Shown in pieces: positions 1 to 12,308 of a stretch of DNA of 64,000 nt. Under the pieces are notes generated by a model. It made no database searches. It was not told the DNA's origin and saw nothing but the letters and a program-made list of their open reading frames with translations. Source of the stretch: Isoetes taiwanensis (lineage: Eukaryota; Streptophyta; Lycopodiopsida; Isoetales; Isoetaceae); assembly GCA_021234155.1 (NCBI GenBank), contig JAJEKV010000505.1, positions 62,001 through 126,000 of the forward strand. The letters run 5' to 3'. Each line of letters opens with the position of its first letter. The stretch's first letter is position 1. A program made the translations under genes and the position numbers.

Positions 1-1348
1 TATAAACATTATGCCCAATTAGATATTTTATCAAAGATCTCTCGAACAAGTTTTTCAACGAGCTAAAGGGCGTCGGAACGAGTCGGGATGCAACGTCATG
101 CCAAACAAATCTATTACGCCACCCGGAACCATTTAAGGGGTTCCGTGGTGGCGTATCAGAACTTTTGGCATAACTTTTGCATTTGGATTCCATTTTCTAT
201 GTTCTTTAGTTGGTTAGAAAGCTTGTTTGAGGACTTTAATAAACATAATAATTAAACATAATGTTCATACAAATGGGCTCCAAATTTGGCTCTTGGTCGA
301 TCAAAGGTGCAAGGCAACACCATCTAGGGCAAATTGGGCCCGCCGGTTTGGCCCCTTTGGGGAAAAAACTTTTGCCATGCCCGCTTTGGCCCTTGGAACA
401 TAATCTTTTGTTCTAACCGAACTTTTATTGTTGTGCAGAATCAAGGGCTATGAGAGTCTTGACAAATCGAGAAGTCTACCCACATGAGGTAGAAGAGGAG
501 GAAAATAAGTCACCGAAGCTTCCAAGAATTCATGGAGAGGACTAAGCTTTGAATAGAAACAACGCCGCCATCTCATCTACCCCGCACGATTCGAAAATTT
601 TGCATCATTCTAATAAAAACCCTATATTCTAAAAATTTGGGTTCATTTGAGGAGGCATATGGACTTAGGGAAAGTCCATATATAATGAAATTGTGCTTAA
701 AATTGCTTCATCCTAAGCTATCCATTTTATGGTGGCGATCACTCATAGATGTGTATGGGTAAACAACATTGTTCATCGATTTCGGCCCGAAGTCTCGCGG
801 ATCCGCCCCTCTTTGCACGCAGAGGGATGAGACAATTGAGCGTAACGCTTTTTCTTGTGTCACCATGTTCGGACCGCTTGGCGATTGGCCGAAGTCTTTT
901 CCATTGTGACTTGAATAGTCGACAGATCCTATTGTCGATCTATCCTAGTTCTTGGGACAAGTTGGCAAAGAGGGCTTTCCACTTAGCATCCGCTTGGATC
1001 ATGGTCCATCCGAAGAGACGAAATCTCCTCATCTTCAAGGGACAGCTCTTTTTGGATGCGCGCAAGTGCTTAGCGATGCCCGTAGTCGCATTGTGAAGGC
1101 GTACAAGTGTTCTTCCTTGAAGGATGACATCAAAAGTGTCATTTGGGAGCAATATCTTTGATTCGCACCTACTCATAGCAAATAGTTGTGCTCATAGTGA
1201 TCGTGTTCCTCTTTTTCTATGTTATGTATGTGGTGGGTAGTGTTGCTCTAGTGGATATCTTCTCCAGCGGGTTTTGAGTCCCCATGTACTCTTTGTATTC
1301 TTTTGAGTAATAAAGGTCCACGCTCATCAAAAAAAAAAAAAAAAAAAA
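1..1348 (+). mobile_element. 3' end of a retroposed sequence with poly(A) tail
   Basis: The stretch ends in a run of 20 A (1329-1348), preceded 15 nt upstream by AATAAA (1309-1314), the arrangement of a reverse-transcribed polyadenylated RNA. Short frames within it (for example 749-1096 and 952-1161, both plus) show no domain I recognise. The left end is outside the window or undefined, and no target-site duplication can be fixed without the 5' end. It could be a 5'-truncated LINE or a processed pseudogene. The poly(A) and its signal are seen directly; the class is inferred. Confidence 0.45.
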
Positions 1349-1494
1349 CTATTTCACATGCAATCTTTAAGCAACAGGTGCAACCTTTAAGCAACTTGGG
1401 TGATGCATTTCAAAACCACCACCAAGGCTAGGCGTTTCTTACTTTTTTTATGCAGGCTCACACAACATGCATATATTTAACTTTATGCTATATA

Positions 1495-1514
1495 CACTAC
1501 AAGAGGATGAGGGT
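1495..1514 (+). repeat. CACTA left terminal inverted repeat
   Basis: Starts CACTACAAGAG. The reverse complement of the right end (6525-6544) matches at 17 of 20 positions. This fixes the left boundary of the transposon. Confidence 0.8.
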
Positions 1515-1700
1515 ATAGTGTCAACTCTTGTGTCAAGATATAAATGTAGTGGCAATTTTGTGTCAAAGGCTAGTACCTTGACACAAAGAGCTTCTATTGT
1601 GTCAAGAATGTGTCAATGTTGCAATGTCAAATATTTTGTCAAAATAATGACATCTTTTTGTCAAACTTATATTGTAATTTATGTGCACAATTATAACAAC
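1515..1700. repeat. CACTA left subterminal TGTCAA array
   Basis: At least eight copies of TGTCAA or its reverse complement occur in under 200 bp, some as inverted pairs. In characterised CACTA elements, subterminal repeats of this kind are transposase-binding sites; the function here is inferred from position and density. A short frame at 1467-1706 runs through it and is not considered a gene. Confidence 0.7.
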
Positions 1701-2070
1701 TTCTAAACAAACGTTATGATTAAGTTGTGCCAACCTTTTCTGAAGTCTTATAACAAAATTTCATTCAATGTTCTATAAAAAATATGACATAATGTTTATC
1801 AAGTTTACGTTGCAAAATTATGGTTTGCCAAGATTCTAAGACGATTATCAACAGTTGTATCAAGGAAAGATATTGTTATAAACACTCAAAACCTAGTCAA
1901 ATGAAGGAGAATAGATGATAGTGAAGGGTACTTGGCAATACTGAGTTGGGACCGTAAGAGCACTTAACACTGCCCATTCGATAGGGGTCAGCCGTGCCTG
2001 AGATTGGTTGTAATTGTGATGGATTAGAAGCTTAACAATATACCACTACATGTAAATATAGATGTAGTAA

Positions 2071-2106
2071 AAGGGGGCCCCTGCGGGAAAGGGGGCCCCT
2101 GCGGGA
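2071..2106. repeat. 18-bp perfect tandem pair, GC-rich
   Basis: Two identical 18-nt units (2071-2088 and 2089-2106), each containing GGGGGCCCC, lie inside the CACTA element. GGGGCCCC is self-complementary. No function is evident. Confidence 0.85.
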
Positions 2107-5100
2107 CTCGAGGGGGGAGGGGGAAGGACAAAAAGGAGAGGGTTGAAGCTCATGTTGGAAAACATTGAATAGGCTAGAATAGATAGAGAATTATAGGAAT
2201 ATGTGGAAATAGCTAAATGGTAAGTGGGACCTCCCCTTTGCTCCCCTCGCCGTTTATGGCTAAAAGCTTATCTAATTCTATTTGCTCCCCTAGTATTCGT
2301 TGTTGAATGCCAATGTCGGTCGAGCGGAGTGCTTTCGACGTTGTTGGTGTTCTTCTCCATAGATAGGTTCTTGTATGGAGTCCCATACCCCCTCCATCTG
2401 AGAATATTCCAAAAATCAATGGTCCACAAAAGAAGCTGAAAACATCCCATAATAAGTAGAGATGTTTAATAAGTAGAGATGCTATCTAACTTATTAACGA
2501 GCAAATCTTCTTGCTTTTAGCCTTCCAAATGACATATATGCCTTCTAGTTTCGATAGTGGCCCACTCATTTTGCCAATTTGGGTATCTACAACCCACATG
2601 GGTTCCCAAGCATCCTTGACCACGCCTTTCACCTGAAAAAAATAAGGCCGGGCCAATTGGAAGGAGCAGCTCTAGCTACAAAGACGATTTTTTTTTTTTT
2701 TTGAGAATGGGAAACTAAGGAGCAAAAGTTAGAATATAGAGCAGCAAATAAAATATTGGATGAAAAGAAAAACAGATCAAGCTGTAGTTAATAGGAAAGT
2801 ATGGAACGGAATGGAGTAATGAAGGAGAGCTTGTGCTACGTTGGACTTTGAAAATGCGGATATAGCTTTACATTTTTGGACTTCCGATTTGCTACGTCGG
2901 AGACGAGAGGATCGACCGCCATCACACGCAAAAGCTATTTGTTTTTTTCCAATAGACTCTCCGGAATCCCTATTGGCCAGAAACAAATGAAGAATCCAGA
3001 AACCAATCAAGAATCTAGACTCTAGAGAAAAAATGGTCAAGTCCAAGCCCTAGTCGCCAGAATTCAAGGCCTCACCAGAGCCCCAAAGAGCCTCTTACAT
3101 AGCCTTTCCGTTATTTGTACCATTGCAAAAAAAAAAAGCCATAGAAAAACACCCTAAAAATAGAAACAAATTCATAAAAATTCCTAAAAATGGAAACTTA
3201 ACCACTAAAACCAACAAGCTCCTCAAACTGTCTAAAATATATGGTATTGAATATAATATCATACACAAATCATAGTCCCAACCTTGCTAGAATACCCTCC
3301 CCCAATACCAAGCGCAAAAGTTTATCTATATATTTGTGTAGAATCTAATCACAAATACAACCACCAAGTGAACCCAACCTTTACAAATATTTAAGCATAT
3401 TTTTTAATTGTAGGCCTATCATCCTAGATATAGGGAAATTAAATTACCCCAAATCGCAAATGCCCCAAATCCTTTTGATTTAGTTTATTGGCATGGTGGG
3501 AATGGGAATCCGCGATGCAAAAATTGAGGCCGAGTGGATGTTCTTGATCTTGGTCGGAGAATCGTAGGAACCCGGTCGAATTTGGCTCTTGAGGAGCCGA
3601 GGGGATGGTAACATGCTTTGAGAAAAAGGGGATCACGTTTCACTGCGTGCGAGCATCACTCTGTAGATCATGGAGCTCCGGTAAAAGCTAGGTAGGATTT
3701 TTTCTACTTTTGAATTTCTTGTATTCTTTCTTTTCCTAGTCTCTTCTATTTTCAAAAGTATAGCGGTGGCTTGTTCTTCAAGCACAAAATGATAAAGAAA
3801 AAGAGAGAAGGAAAAGCATTGAAGTAGGTCGATGTTTTCCCATCAGAGTACTATAGGTTCGCCAAGGAACAGGTTGCTAGTTGGCCATGTTTTTATGTTG
3901 TTGTGTCATATTTTTATCTTTGTTGAACAATTCAACTGGATTATAAGGTGGAGCCAAATCAAGAGTTGAAGGGTCTTATTTGAAATGGTGCATATCTTCT
4001 TCCAAGCAAAAGTTATAGAGGACTCTTTTAGGAAACATTATTATGTGCAAATCTTCTTCCAACTAAAGTTATAGTGGAATAATGTCATAGTCTTGGCAAA
4101 TATTTTAAAGCCTTGTCTTATTCTAGAGGAAAAGTTGTGAATATCTCACGAGTAGGGTGTTCAATAAGTTGAATGGAATGTGTTGAGCGCCAGTAGGGTC
4201 TATCATTGTTGCATGTCTAATATATGAAGGAATGCAGAATGACCAACGGAATTTTGTCTGGCCTTGTTGGAATGTGACTTACAGTGCACTTTGCATAACA
4301 TTTCTTGCTAAGGTGTTTAACCATAGACTTGTCTTTACTTATTAAAAGATGAAATTTGTTGTGTAACATTGTTTATTCTCATAGGAGTGTTATTGGGCCA
4401 AATTAGAAATTAAATATCTTGTTGAAGAGGCCAGTTAAATACTAATTGGGTTTTGAGTAAATTATATGGTTTCATGGATAGAGGGAGACTACAAAACGTA
4501 TTTCCGTGTCAATTAACGTTCGTGTATTTGTTTCTAGAGCCATTGTCTAATTTTCTATCTAAATCTCTTTATTTTGCTTTTTTGTTTTTCTCGGCGTAAC
4601 TCACATAGTCCAGTGTACTATAATGACCCATGGGATACAGAAGGAAGCAAGATCCTCAGGGTCTTTAATGGTGGAGTAACCATTGGCAGGCTCATTGCAG
4701 AGGTGTCGATTACACCCGGCCATTAAGACCAAAATGGAGCAGCACAACTGGCATAAACTTTCAGGTTTAATAAACAATATAGAGCTCTTAATCCTCAATT
4801 AATTAGCATTGATGTTTGAGACCTGGAATGAGACGACGATATTTATGATACCCGGAGCTCCGTGATGATGATGAAAACCAAAAGCTATTGGTAACTATGG
4901 TAATGGCCCTTACCTTTAGGTCTTACCTTTAGGTCCGTTTATAAATTGGCTAAGTTGAGATGGAATTTAAGTTTGACATTGCATAGGTTTCACATTCTAT
5001 TTCAATTGGAAAAGCATATGACATGTTAATTGGTAAATGTTAATTGGTAAACCGAATTTGTTTACACCTGAGTTTGGTGATTATGGTTCATCTCGTATTG

Positions 5101-6254
5101 AATCTAGTCTATTTTTTTTTCAATGCTGATTGGTTTTCCATTCATCTATTGTTTTTCTTGGCTTTACAACTTGTTTTAAACACAAAACAAACATTGCCAA
5201 TTGCACGTAATGGCTTTTTAATCAAATAGCTATAACGCGACAAGGCAATCTGTCAAAGTCAGACATTGCTAGGTACGATAAAAAGATTGCAGTTATAAAA
5301 GCTTTAGGGTCTTATGGCTTGTACAACTTCTCGTGTTAGGTAATGTGCTATGAGATCTTGCTTCTCATGAACCTTTTTCCTACGGTGAGTTTTGAGGAGG
5401 GCTTTACGTGATTTTTTTCGATTGTAGCCAATAATAAAATGTCGATTCTCTTGGTAATAATCTTGCTATTTCTTTCTAGAAGTTTACTTCAATTTGAATG
5501 CAAATTGCCTTTGTCTTTGCTGGTACAATTATAAAAGCTTTGCTGGTACAAGGATCTTGCCAGCGTTCTGGGCAAAAGCTTTGGGGCAAACTATAGAAGT
5601 CGCTATGGTTAGAGAGCTGGCATTTGAGTCAAATAACTCTTGAGTAGTTTTTTAAACGTGTGGTGAACTTACTTTATCTGAGGAGAACAAATGTGAAGGA
5701 GAATGATGGTCGGAAGGTTGTCACACGATCCGTAGGGATTGCAAAAACAAGTTGATTAAGATATTTTATTGTTTAAAATATCTTCGAGACTTGTTTATGA
5801 ACATATGAATTTTTATATATGGGCATTTGATTTCTCGAACCTTTATCTTTATGAGTAAATAAAGTTTCTCAACTTTAATTGGTTAATGGAAAAGTACTTG
5901 TCGTTACCTTTCTGTCATAAAGTAGTTTATTTCTCTTCTTGTTGTGATAGATACTTATTCTGACAAAAAGAATAGGCACATTAACCGATGCAAAGTATAT
6001 GAGATTTTAGTCACTAAGTTTTCATCGATTATTGTCTTACTAGTGGAATCAAGGTGTGTTATAATTTTGTCACAAAGATTGCTATTGATGTTATTACAAT
6101 TGACAAAAGAGATGTACTACCTTTGTTGTTAGCTTGCCACAAATACGACGAAATATTGAGTTTACATCTCCCTAGTATTTGTTGCAAGTGCGTTTGCATG
6201 GTGTCAAAAAAGAATAACAATATGATGGTACTAAACTCTTATAGAATTAAAAAA

Positions 6255-6524
6255 AATTGATGTTATCTTGACACTTTTGTTGCAATGTTGTTTCAAACGG
6301 CCAGTGGTTTGACATTAAAGTGTTGCAACGTTGTTTGAAATGGCTTTTGTGTCAAATGTTGTAACAAATAATTAAGACTCAAGGTTGACACAATATTTGA
6401 CGCTCGGGTGACAACTTTGTGGCAAATGATCGCGTCATGTATAGTGTCAAAAATATAACAAGATAAGGAGTTCCAAAGGGTCGGTTTGTGTCAAAAATTT
6501 TGACGTTATAATTTGACAATAATA
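6255..6524. repeat. CACTA right subterminal TGTCAA array
   Basis: Multiple TTGACA/TGTCAA motifs and related TTGCAACGTTGTTT units occur up to the right terminus, mirroring the left subterminal array. The similar composition at both ends supports a single element spanning the interval. Confidence 0.68.
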
Positions 6525-6544
6525 ACGCTCCTTCTCTTGTAGTG
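6525..6544 (-). repeat. CACTA right terminal inverted repeat
   Basis: Ends CTCTTGTAGTG, the inverted partner of the left terminus, and defines the right boundary of the transposon. Confidence 0.8.
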
Positions 6545-7982
6545 TATCTTTTCCATTTCTCTCATAAAACACATATCAGTGGTATGGATTCAGTACCCTA
6601 CAACATGATCCATGTGAAGTACTAATGTTTTGCAATTGGCCATTACATGCTTGCAACAGACAGGCACTCAATTTTACCAGCCAACAGTATGAGAATGAGA
6701 TGCTCTGGAAACAGCTATGGTTCTTGCTTTGGTTGCTGAAAGGGATACTTTTAAGTTGCATAGGCTGGTCGAAGAAGATACTATTAGGCCCTTTGTGTGG
6801 GCCATTGGATGGAACTGAAAATTGCATGTGAAATAGTGGATGCTAGCATGTTGTAACATCCTTAGTTGGATAGATTGTTTATGTATTGTTGATGGGGAAC
6901 ATACATGATGCTTGCCATTTGTTCAACTTGATACGTGCCCTCAATGTCATATCATGGAGTGCTATGATAACAGGATGTGCCATAGACAAGGTAGAGAACA
7001 TGAGAACATCAAAATGAACAACTTTTGTGATTGCCTGTTGTGCCATTGTATCATGTTCACACAGTAAATGGTGACACTGCCACATCAAACAAAGTGGTCT
7101 CTTTGCTCAACGGCAGAATAGTGCCAATGTATGTTTGATTTAATTGTGTTACTTCGTGTAACTTATAGTATGTAAGTTGCTTTATAGACTACAAACTACT
7201 TGAAATGTACAATTTAATTCAAATGCATGATTTGTCAAGTGAACCTTCAAGCATCTAGATATAACATTCTATCACTATTACAAAACATGGGTTCACATTC
7301 CAAGTCACAAACGGTGACTTGATTGTATCATTAACATGTTTCCAACTTCGCCTAGATAAACAATGCTCAAAACGTTTGGACTATAATATGCAAATATAAG
7401 GCAACTTGGTTCTATCATCAAGTGGTTTCCAACTTTGCCGAGCTAAACAAGGCTAGAAAAAAATTGGACCATAATATCCAAATGTAAGGCTAGAAATGTT
7501 TGGACCATAATCTCCAAATGTAAGACGACGTTACACTTTTCCAAAGTGATATCATAATAGTAGCAACACTATAACGTTGACGTTATTAGCGCTCAACTCC
7601 ATAACAATCCCATTCGAAATTAGTTTTCATGCAACATCTTGATACGATCTTTATGTGTACTGAGGATGATGACTCCAGTTAATCATTTACAATGTCCCAC
7701 CATATGCCTAGCCTCATAGAGTGTTATAGACTTTGACTATAGCCTCACCCCAAAATTTGCTCAGATTAGCACTTTACTCACACTCAGGCTTGCTATGAAC
7801 AAGGATTGTGTTGTTCTACTCAAAGCTCTCAAAGATAATGATGCAACACTATCTAATATAAAGGAGCTAAGTTTCTTTTAAACGTTTGGATATTTTCGTT
7901 ATTATAAAAAGTTACAAATTTGAATTATTACTTCACGTTTTTTTTTTATTGCAGTCAAAACATTTACACGCTCCCAACTTAT
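6545..7982. other. Low-information stretch with degenerate ~80-bp direct repeats
   Basis: No gene is supported. Short frames on both strands (for example 6576-6827 minus and 6625-6831 plus) overlap one another and show no domain. Between about 7335 and 7535 a motif built on TTCCAACTT, GCTAAACAA and TTGGACCATAATATCCAAATGTAAGGC recurs two to three times in degenerate direct orientation. This stretch may be the interior of the Helitron that ends at 8010. Confidence 0.5.
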
Positions 7983-8010
7983 GCCCAGCAACGCTGGGCA
8001 CTGTTACTAG
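7983..8010 (+). mobile_element. Helitron 3' terminus (hairpin + CTAG)
   Basis: A perfect 7-bp stem GCCCAGC/GCTGGGC with loop AAC (7983-7999) is followed 7 nt later by CTAG (8007-8010) and then T. Helitron 3' ends carry a short hairpin shortly before a CTRR terminus inserted between A and T. The same hairpin and spacing occur at two other sites in the window. The 5' end was not identified. Confidence 0.75.
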
Positions 8011-9660
8011 TAACTAGTATTCTTTTAACATCATCGCCGTGGTGAACTAGTTCTTACTTAACCTTCACACACAGGTGATGCCTTGTGAACCTCTGAAAGC
8101 CATTCTAAAGTTAGAGCTTTCCATATTTGCATGTCATATGCCAACAATCAGATGGTACCTCAGTATGCGGTGCCTTGTGAAGCTCTGAAAGCGATCCTCA
8201 CCATGAAGCAATCACTATTATATATAGTTACAAGCTCACCAAACCAATAAAATACTCCAACAAAATTCATTGAAAATTGCTCATGTGATTCACAAGAAGG
8301 ATTTGATGGTCCTATTAATTATCCTTCTATTTCCACTATAAAAGCGTCTTTTGTTGTGCTAGATCATCTTCTTTGGTGGTGATCCATCGTGGCTCAGTGC
8401 TACAACTTCCCAAAGCAATTCTACTTTGGTGTACAGAGCTACCACTTGTCTCCATCCGTCATATCCCATGCCCTCAGAAACTTGAGGCTCGATATGCATT
8501 TCACTCAGGGTTTGCCATTTCCTAAGTGCAGGATCTCTTTCAATTCTGGAGTTTGCTCTAATACCATGTAGAGTCTAGAGCAAAATGCAAATCAAAATAC
8601 TAGAAAATAAAAATGAATAAAATATAGTAGGCATTTGGCTAATATATCCAAATGGAAAGTTCACATGAGACCTACAATCAGCAACAGTTGAGCAGATGGG
8701 CATGACTAGCTGCACATCAATTCTCGCTGATGGATGTACGAGGGTTTCCTACCAAATTAGCAGTGCTGCGATGGAACTTACAAAGCTGCTCAGAATGTCA
8801 TGCCCACGTGTCCATTGTTGGGCAAGTTCTAGGGTAGAGAAGGTTTGTTCCAGTTGATAGAAATTTTCGGTTGAGCTAGCGGATCATAGAGAAAATTTCT
8901 GGTAGATTTTTACACATGTTTGTATAAGGGCAATACAAATTTCCCATTGAGAACTAAAATATCTGGCTATTTTTGAGGAAACATTACGAAATATTTAGAT
9001 TTTTGGTATGGTACATTTCTCGAGACTGCAATGGCACATGTATCAAAAACACATAGGATGGACCACTATCTAAAGCACATGTATCAAAAACACATAGGAT
9101 GGACCACTGTCTAAATTTGAATTAACAACTGTCTAGACAAGAGGATGGACCACCATCCATGTCTAAAAGAGGATGGACACACTTGTCTAAAATTGGGATT
9201 GTCTAGATGGAGCAATTGCTGTGAGATATAGCTAAGGGCTCCCAAGACCAATATAATACTCCATCGAAATTCAAAAATTGCTCATGTTATTCACGTGGTA
9301 CCCATGTCATCTTCAATATAAAAAAAGAAAGATCCCACCTAGGAGCCTATGCGAAGCTCTGGCACCGTGGCAGCATATCAATGTACCAATGGAGGCTGTT
9401 CGTCTGGAATATAATAGAGTTACCTTTGTCAGGCTGATGTGGTACAATCCCGGTGATTCCATCCCTTAGAATAACCAACTGTCATGATGCTGCCACGACC
9501 TGTAACAAGTTCAACAATATATTAAACTTGCCTATTCTGATTGTTCTTATCGAATTATCCCATGTGGAGCTCTGGAATCCTACAATAATACAGTACGGTG
9601 CCATGCCAGCCATGTGAACCAGCAGAAATTGCAGGAACAGATCAGAAATCCTCTTAAGTA
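8011..9660. other. Non-coding flank upstream of the 272-codon gene
   Basis: No coding region is supported. A block at 8222-8292 (ending around AAATTGCTCATGTGATTCAC) recurs degenerately at 9227-9294 (AAATTGCTCATGTTATTCAC), so part of the flank appears to have been duplicated. A TATA-like motif (TATAAAAG, about 8338) follows the first copy. The short frame 8389-8571 is not considered a gene. Confidence 0.45.
9034..9115. repeat. 41-bp tandem pair
   Basis: Units 9034-9074 and 9075-9115 differ by about one base (ACTATC versus ACTGTC). Such low divergence implies a recent duplication. It lies about 600 bp upstream of the intact gene at 9718. Confidence 0.9.
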
Positions 9661-9664
9661 AAAA

Positions 9665-9670
9665 TATAAA
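9665..9670 (+). promoter_or_regulatory. Candidate TATA box
   Basis: TATAAA lies 48 nt upstream of the ATG at 9718, leaving room for a start site at about 9695 and a short leader. Inferred from sequence and position only. Confidence 0.4.
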
Positions 9671-9717
9671 CAGCCCTGGCGTTCGTTCATGAAGTCCCAT
9701 ATCGATGCGATTTGCAA

Positions 9718-10536
9718 ATGGCTTCAAAGCTGCTGTTGACTCCAGAGCAAGCACGATTTAACAAGGAATTGTTTCAGCGTGCGTCTGCCTCTGCCAAGCT
9801 ACCGCCCATTGAATACGAACCTTCTACCGCCCAGCCTTTCCTTGAGCCTGTTTCTACCCAAAATACCGCCAGTACTCTAGCCGTTAGTAATGGAACCATC
9901 AAGTCCGGCTATCCTCCTCCACCAAATTCCACAATATTTTCCGACGAGAGATATCACGAGCATGTGATGTCTACAATTTTCAGCACAGCTATGGCGAGCG
10001 TGGGCTACGTGCCCAACTCGCCTATCAGTTCTCCCGAGCAGGAAGCCATCGGCTTCTCCATGTTCTTGTCAGAGCTCGCCTATTATAACCCCTTTATGCA
10101 CGATGTGAAAGCCAACTCCACCGACTACGAGCACAACTCCACCGACTGCGAGCCTCTCCTGAACGCAATTTCCGGTTTCATTGAATCTGTTGAGTCCACA
10201 ATGGGCGCATCAAATGCCCAGGAGGTGGCCACAGAAATTACAAATATGCTCCAAGCTGCATCTGCAGACAAGGTGGCCAAGACTCTGTTCAGTGTGTATC
10301 GAATCAATGGAGATGTCATCGGTTGGACTTTTCCATGGCCAGTGGGAACCGTATTCTGGAGCAGCGTTAAGATGGAGACGCACACCAGTGGCAAGTCAAC
10401 CGTGCAGAAGCAGAAGCTTGAACTGAGGAGCTATAGCTATACGATCGTGAGTCCATTAGTAGTAGCTTGTGCAGATGAGCTTGCAGCTGCTATCCCGGTA
10501 CCTGTGTCTCAGTTTGTTGATTCTATCAACCCATGA
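9718..10536 (+). CDS. Unrecognised 272-aa protein, intact single-exon gene
   Basis: This is one of only two long intact frames in the window. The first ATG is at 9718 (MASKLLL...); the in-frame TTG two codons earlier is not a credible start. I recognise no domain. The N-terminal third is Pro/Ser/Thr-rich with a run of four prolines (near residue 70). Residues about 80-130 and 150-200 are rich in helix formers, and a Trp/Pro motif (WTFPWP) precedes a segment of alternating polar and hydrophobic residues that could be beta. A repeated NSTD motif (near residues 132-145) comes from a short in-frame DNA duplication. There is no signal peptide or clear membrane segment. The frame is more GC-rich than its AT-rich flanks, as expected for real coding DNA. 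Possible explanations are a lineage-restricted gene, a captured gene or a horizontal acquisition; the sequence does not choose between them. Confidence 0.62.
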   Translation: MASKLLLTPEQARFNKELFQRASASAKLPPIEYEPSTAQPFLEPVSTQNTASTLAVSNGTIKSGYPPPPNSTIFSDERYHEHVMSTIFSTAMASVGYVPNSPISSPEQEAIGFSMFLSELAYYNPFMHDVKANSTDYEHNSTDCEPLLNAISGFIESVESTMGASNAQEVATEITNMLQAASADKVAKTLFSVYRINGDVIGWTFPWPVGTVFWSSVKMETHTSGKSTVQKQKLELRSYSYTIVSPLVVACADELAAAIPVPVSQFVDSINP

Positions 10537-11465
10537 GGTCTTTTATGTTAGTCAAGAAGATATATCGTCTATCTAATGTTTTTGTTAGTTGTTGGTCTAT
10601 CTAATGTTTTTGTTGGTTGTTGAAGTATTGATCATGCATCATTACCATACATCACATCTGGAGGGCTCTCATCAAGAGTCACTACAGACGCCTCCTGGGT
10701 TGGATCAATCCACCCACAGAGGCACATCCTTCCATATATACATCCTCCTATATATTATAAAATTATAGTGAATGTCTCATAGAATGTCGCCTAAATGGGA
10801 CGCTACCGAGATCATTCGTGGCTTAGATCGACGGCCGGGGCTTGGCATATCTCGATTAGGGTTCGAGACACTGTGGAGTTCGATTCGGATTAGGGAGATC
10901 GAGGTTTTATTTACGGGTTGCACGCGTTTCAAAGATGTTGAGTCGACGCGAGCCGCTTTGAGCTCTACCGGTGATCCGCAAAGGCCGTGTAGCCGGAGAT
11001 CTAAGCAATTAGACGTGACGATTTTGGCAAAGTAGTATTATGCACCAAGCTTTGGCCTCGAATCGGTGTGTGCAAATAGGTCTCCACGCAGCTCACACCA
11101 CGCTGGTTAAGCTTTCAACGACCTACAACATGTGTTTTATTTAGACCATCTCCTGCGGTTTTGTTTCTTTATATCGGCAAGGTTTTTGTTATGTAGACCG
11201 TGCCATCATCCTCTCACTATTGCCATATTATGTCGAATGATTTTAAGTTGTCCCCGCTCTTTTGCGTGATATTGCTTATTGGGCAAATGCCCTTTGTAAT
11301 TACTTTGATTAATCGCAATGAAGAGTATTGCTCATAATGCTAAGGGGAGTTGAGACACTTTTACAAACAAAAGGTAAGGGTTCATGCTTTGTTGGCGCCT
11401 TTGTTGGATTGACATGCTTGATCGTGATCTTTCGGCAGTTTTTGTGAAGGTTTTAAGCACTCCAA

Positions 11466-11630
11466 GTGCTCCTGTGCACCTGTTTTTGGAGAAATATGCT
11501 CCAGGTTTGTCGCCTACATGTAATCGTGCATATGGTACATAAAAAGATCTTAAATTTACGGCAATCTAGCACTAGAGACCAACAAAGAATGCCTTGCATG
11601 GCCATCTCTTCTGCATCTGCTATTAACAAG
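11466..11630 (+). pseudogene. Exon-like fragment ending in a canonical donor
   Basis: The open frame reads through ...AISSASAINK and meets AAG|GTATGT at 11628-11636, a strong plant donor. The frame stays open past it to 11888. No domain is recognised. Joining to the acceptor at 12115 in phase 0 gives an immediate stop, so these are not two exons of one simple model. Probably a gene relic or chance. Confidence 0.2.
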
Positions 11631-12115
11631 GTATGTCCTCTTTATCTTGAGCTTCATCAAAGAGTTTCTGTTAGAATGCACAAAATCATTGGTATTTATG
11701 ATTTCTCATTTTCTCGAAAGTACTTATTCTGTGTATCCATGCTTTTGTCAGAGCTGCCCATTCCCCAAGGCAATAAACTCTATTTTGAAATTTTGATGCT
11801 ATTGAAAGTTGCAAAGCACCTCAATTCGGGCCGTACGGTGATTGCCAATAATGCGTGCATACTCTTAGCATCCCTATTCGTCGTGTAAAAGTTGAATTGA
11901 TGTTCACGATCCCGGCAAAAAAATTTTGAAAATGTTATCATATATAAGAACATTTCCATTGCTTTGCCTTTGCTTTTATATTTGTCACAACATGGGTTAT
12001 TGATCTTAATCTTCTTTTTTGCATCTCTCGCTCTTCCATTAACTAAGTGTAAATCTCAAATGCGCTTTGTTAATTTTGTTTTGACAATATGTTCTTGATA
12101 TTTTTCATTGTACAG

Positions 12116-12308
12116 GCATGATGTGAAGGGGTCTGTTTCCACTGTTTGGTTTGGTCTGAAGCTAAAGCACTCCAATAAGTACATGCCAATCATTGATTAT
12201 GATATGGCATTTGTTTTTCAATCTGTGCTTCTGGAAATTAGCATGGGAGTAACGTCCAGTGTCATGTTCTCTATGTTCAAATGTGGAAACAGGAAAAGGT
12301 TCAGATAG
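12116..12308 (+). pseudogene. Exon-like fragment preceded by a canonical acceptor
   Basis: A T-rich tract ending TTGTACAG (acceptor AG at 12114-12115) precedes an open frame of about 63 codons beginning HDVKGSVST and ending at a stop at 12308. The residue mix looks protein-like but no family is recognised, and no compatible upstream exon was found. Confidence 0.25.

Larger units (their letters stand above)
1495..6544. mobile_element. Non-autonomous CACTA (En/Spm) DNA transposon, about 5.05 kb
   Basis: The left end begins CACTACAAGAG and the right end finishes CTCTTGTAGTG, an inverted pair starting with the CACTA signature. Across the terminal 20 nt, 17 positions match. Both ends carry dense subterminal copies of TGTCAA/TTGACA in both orientations, the array that CACTA transposases bind. 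No TNPD-like transposase or TNPA-like protein was recognised; internal frames are all under 100 codons, so the copy is non-autonomous or decayed. CACTA elements make 3-bp target duplications; the flanks are ATA and TAT, so no clean duplication is seen. Inside lie an 18-bp tandem pair (2071-2106) and a T-run (about 2687-2702) that may mark a nested minus-strand retroposon end. Confidence 0.78.

Noticed and set aside
11466-12308. Two-exon gene joining the donor at 11631 to the acceptor at 12115
   Set aside because: Joining in the open frame gives an immediate stop; the phases do not match.
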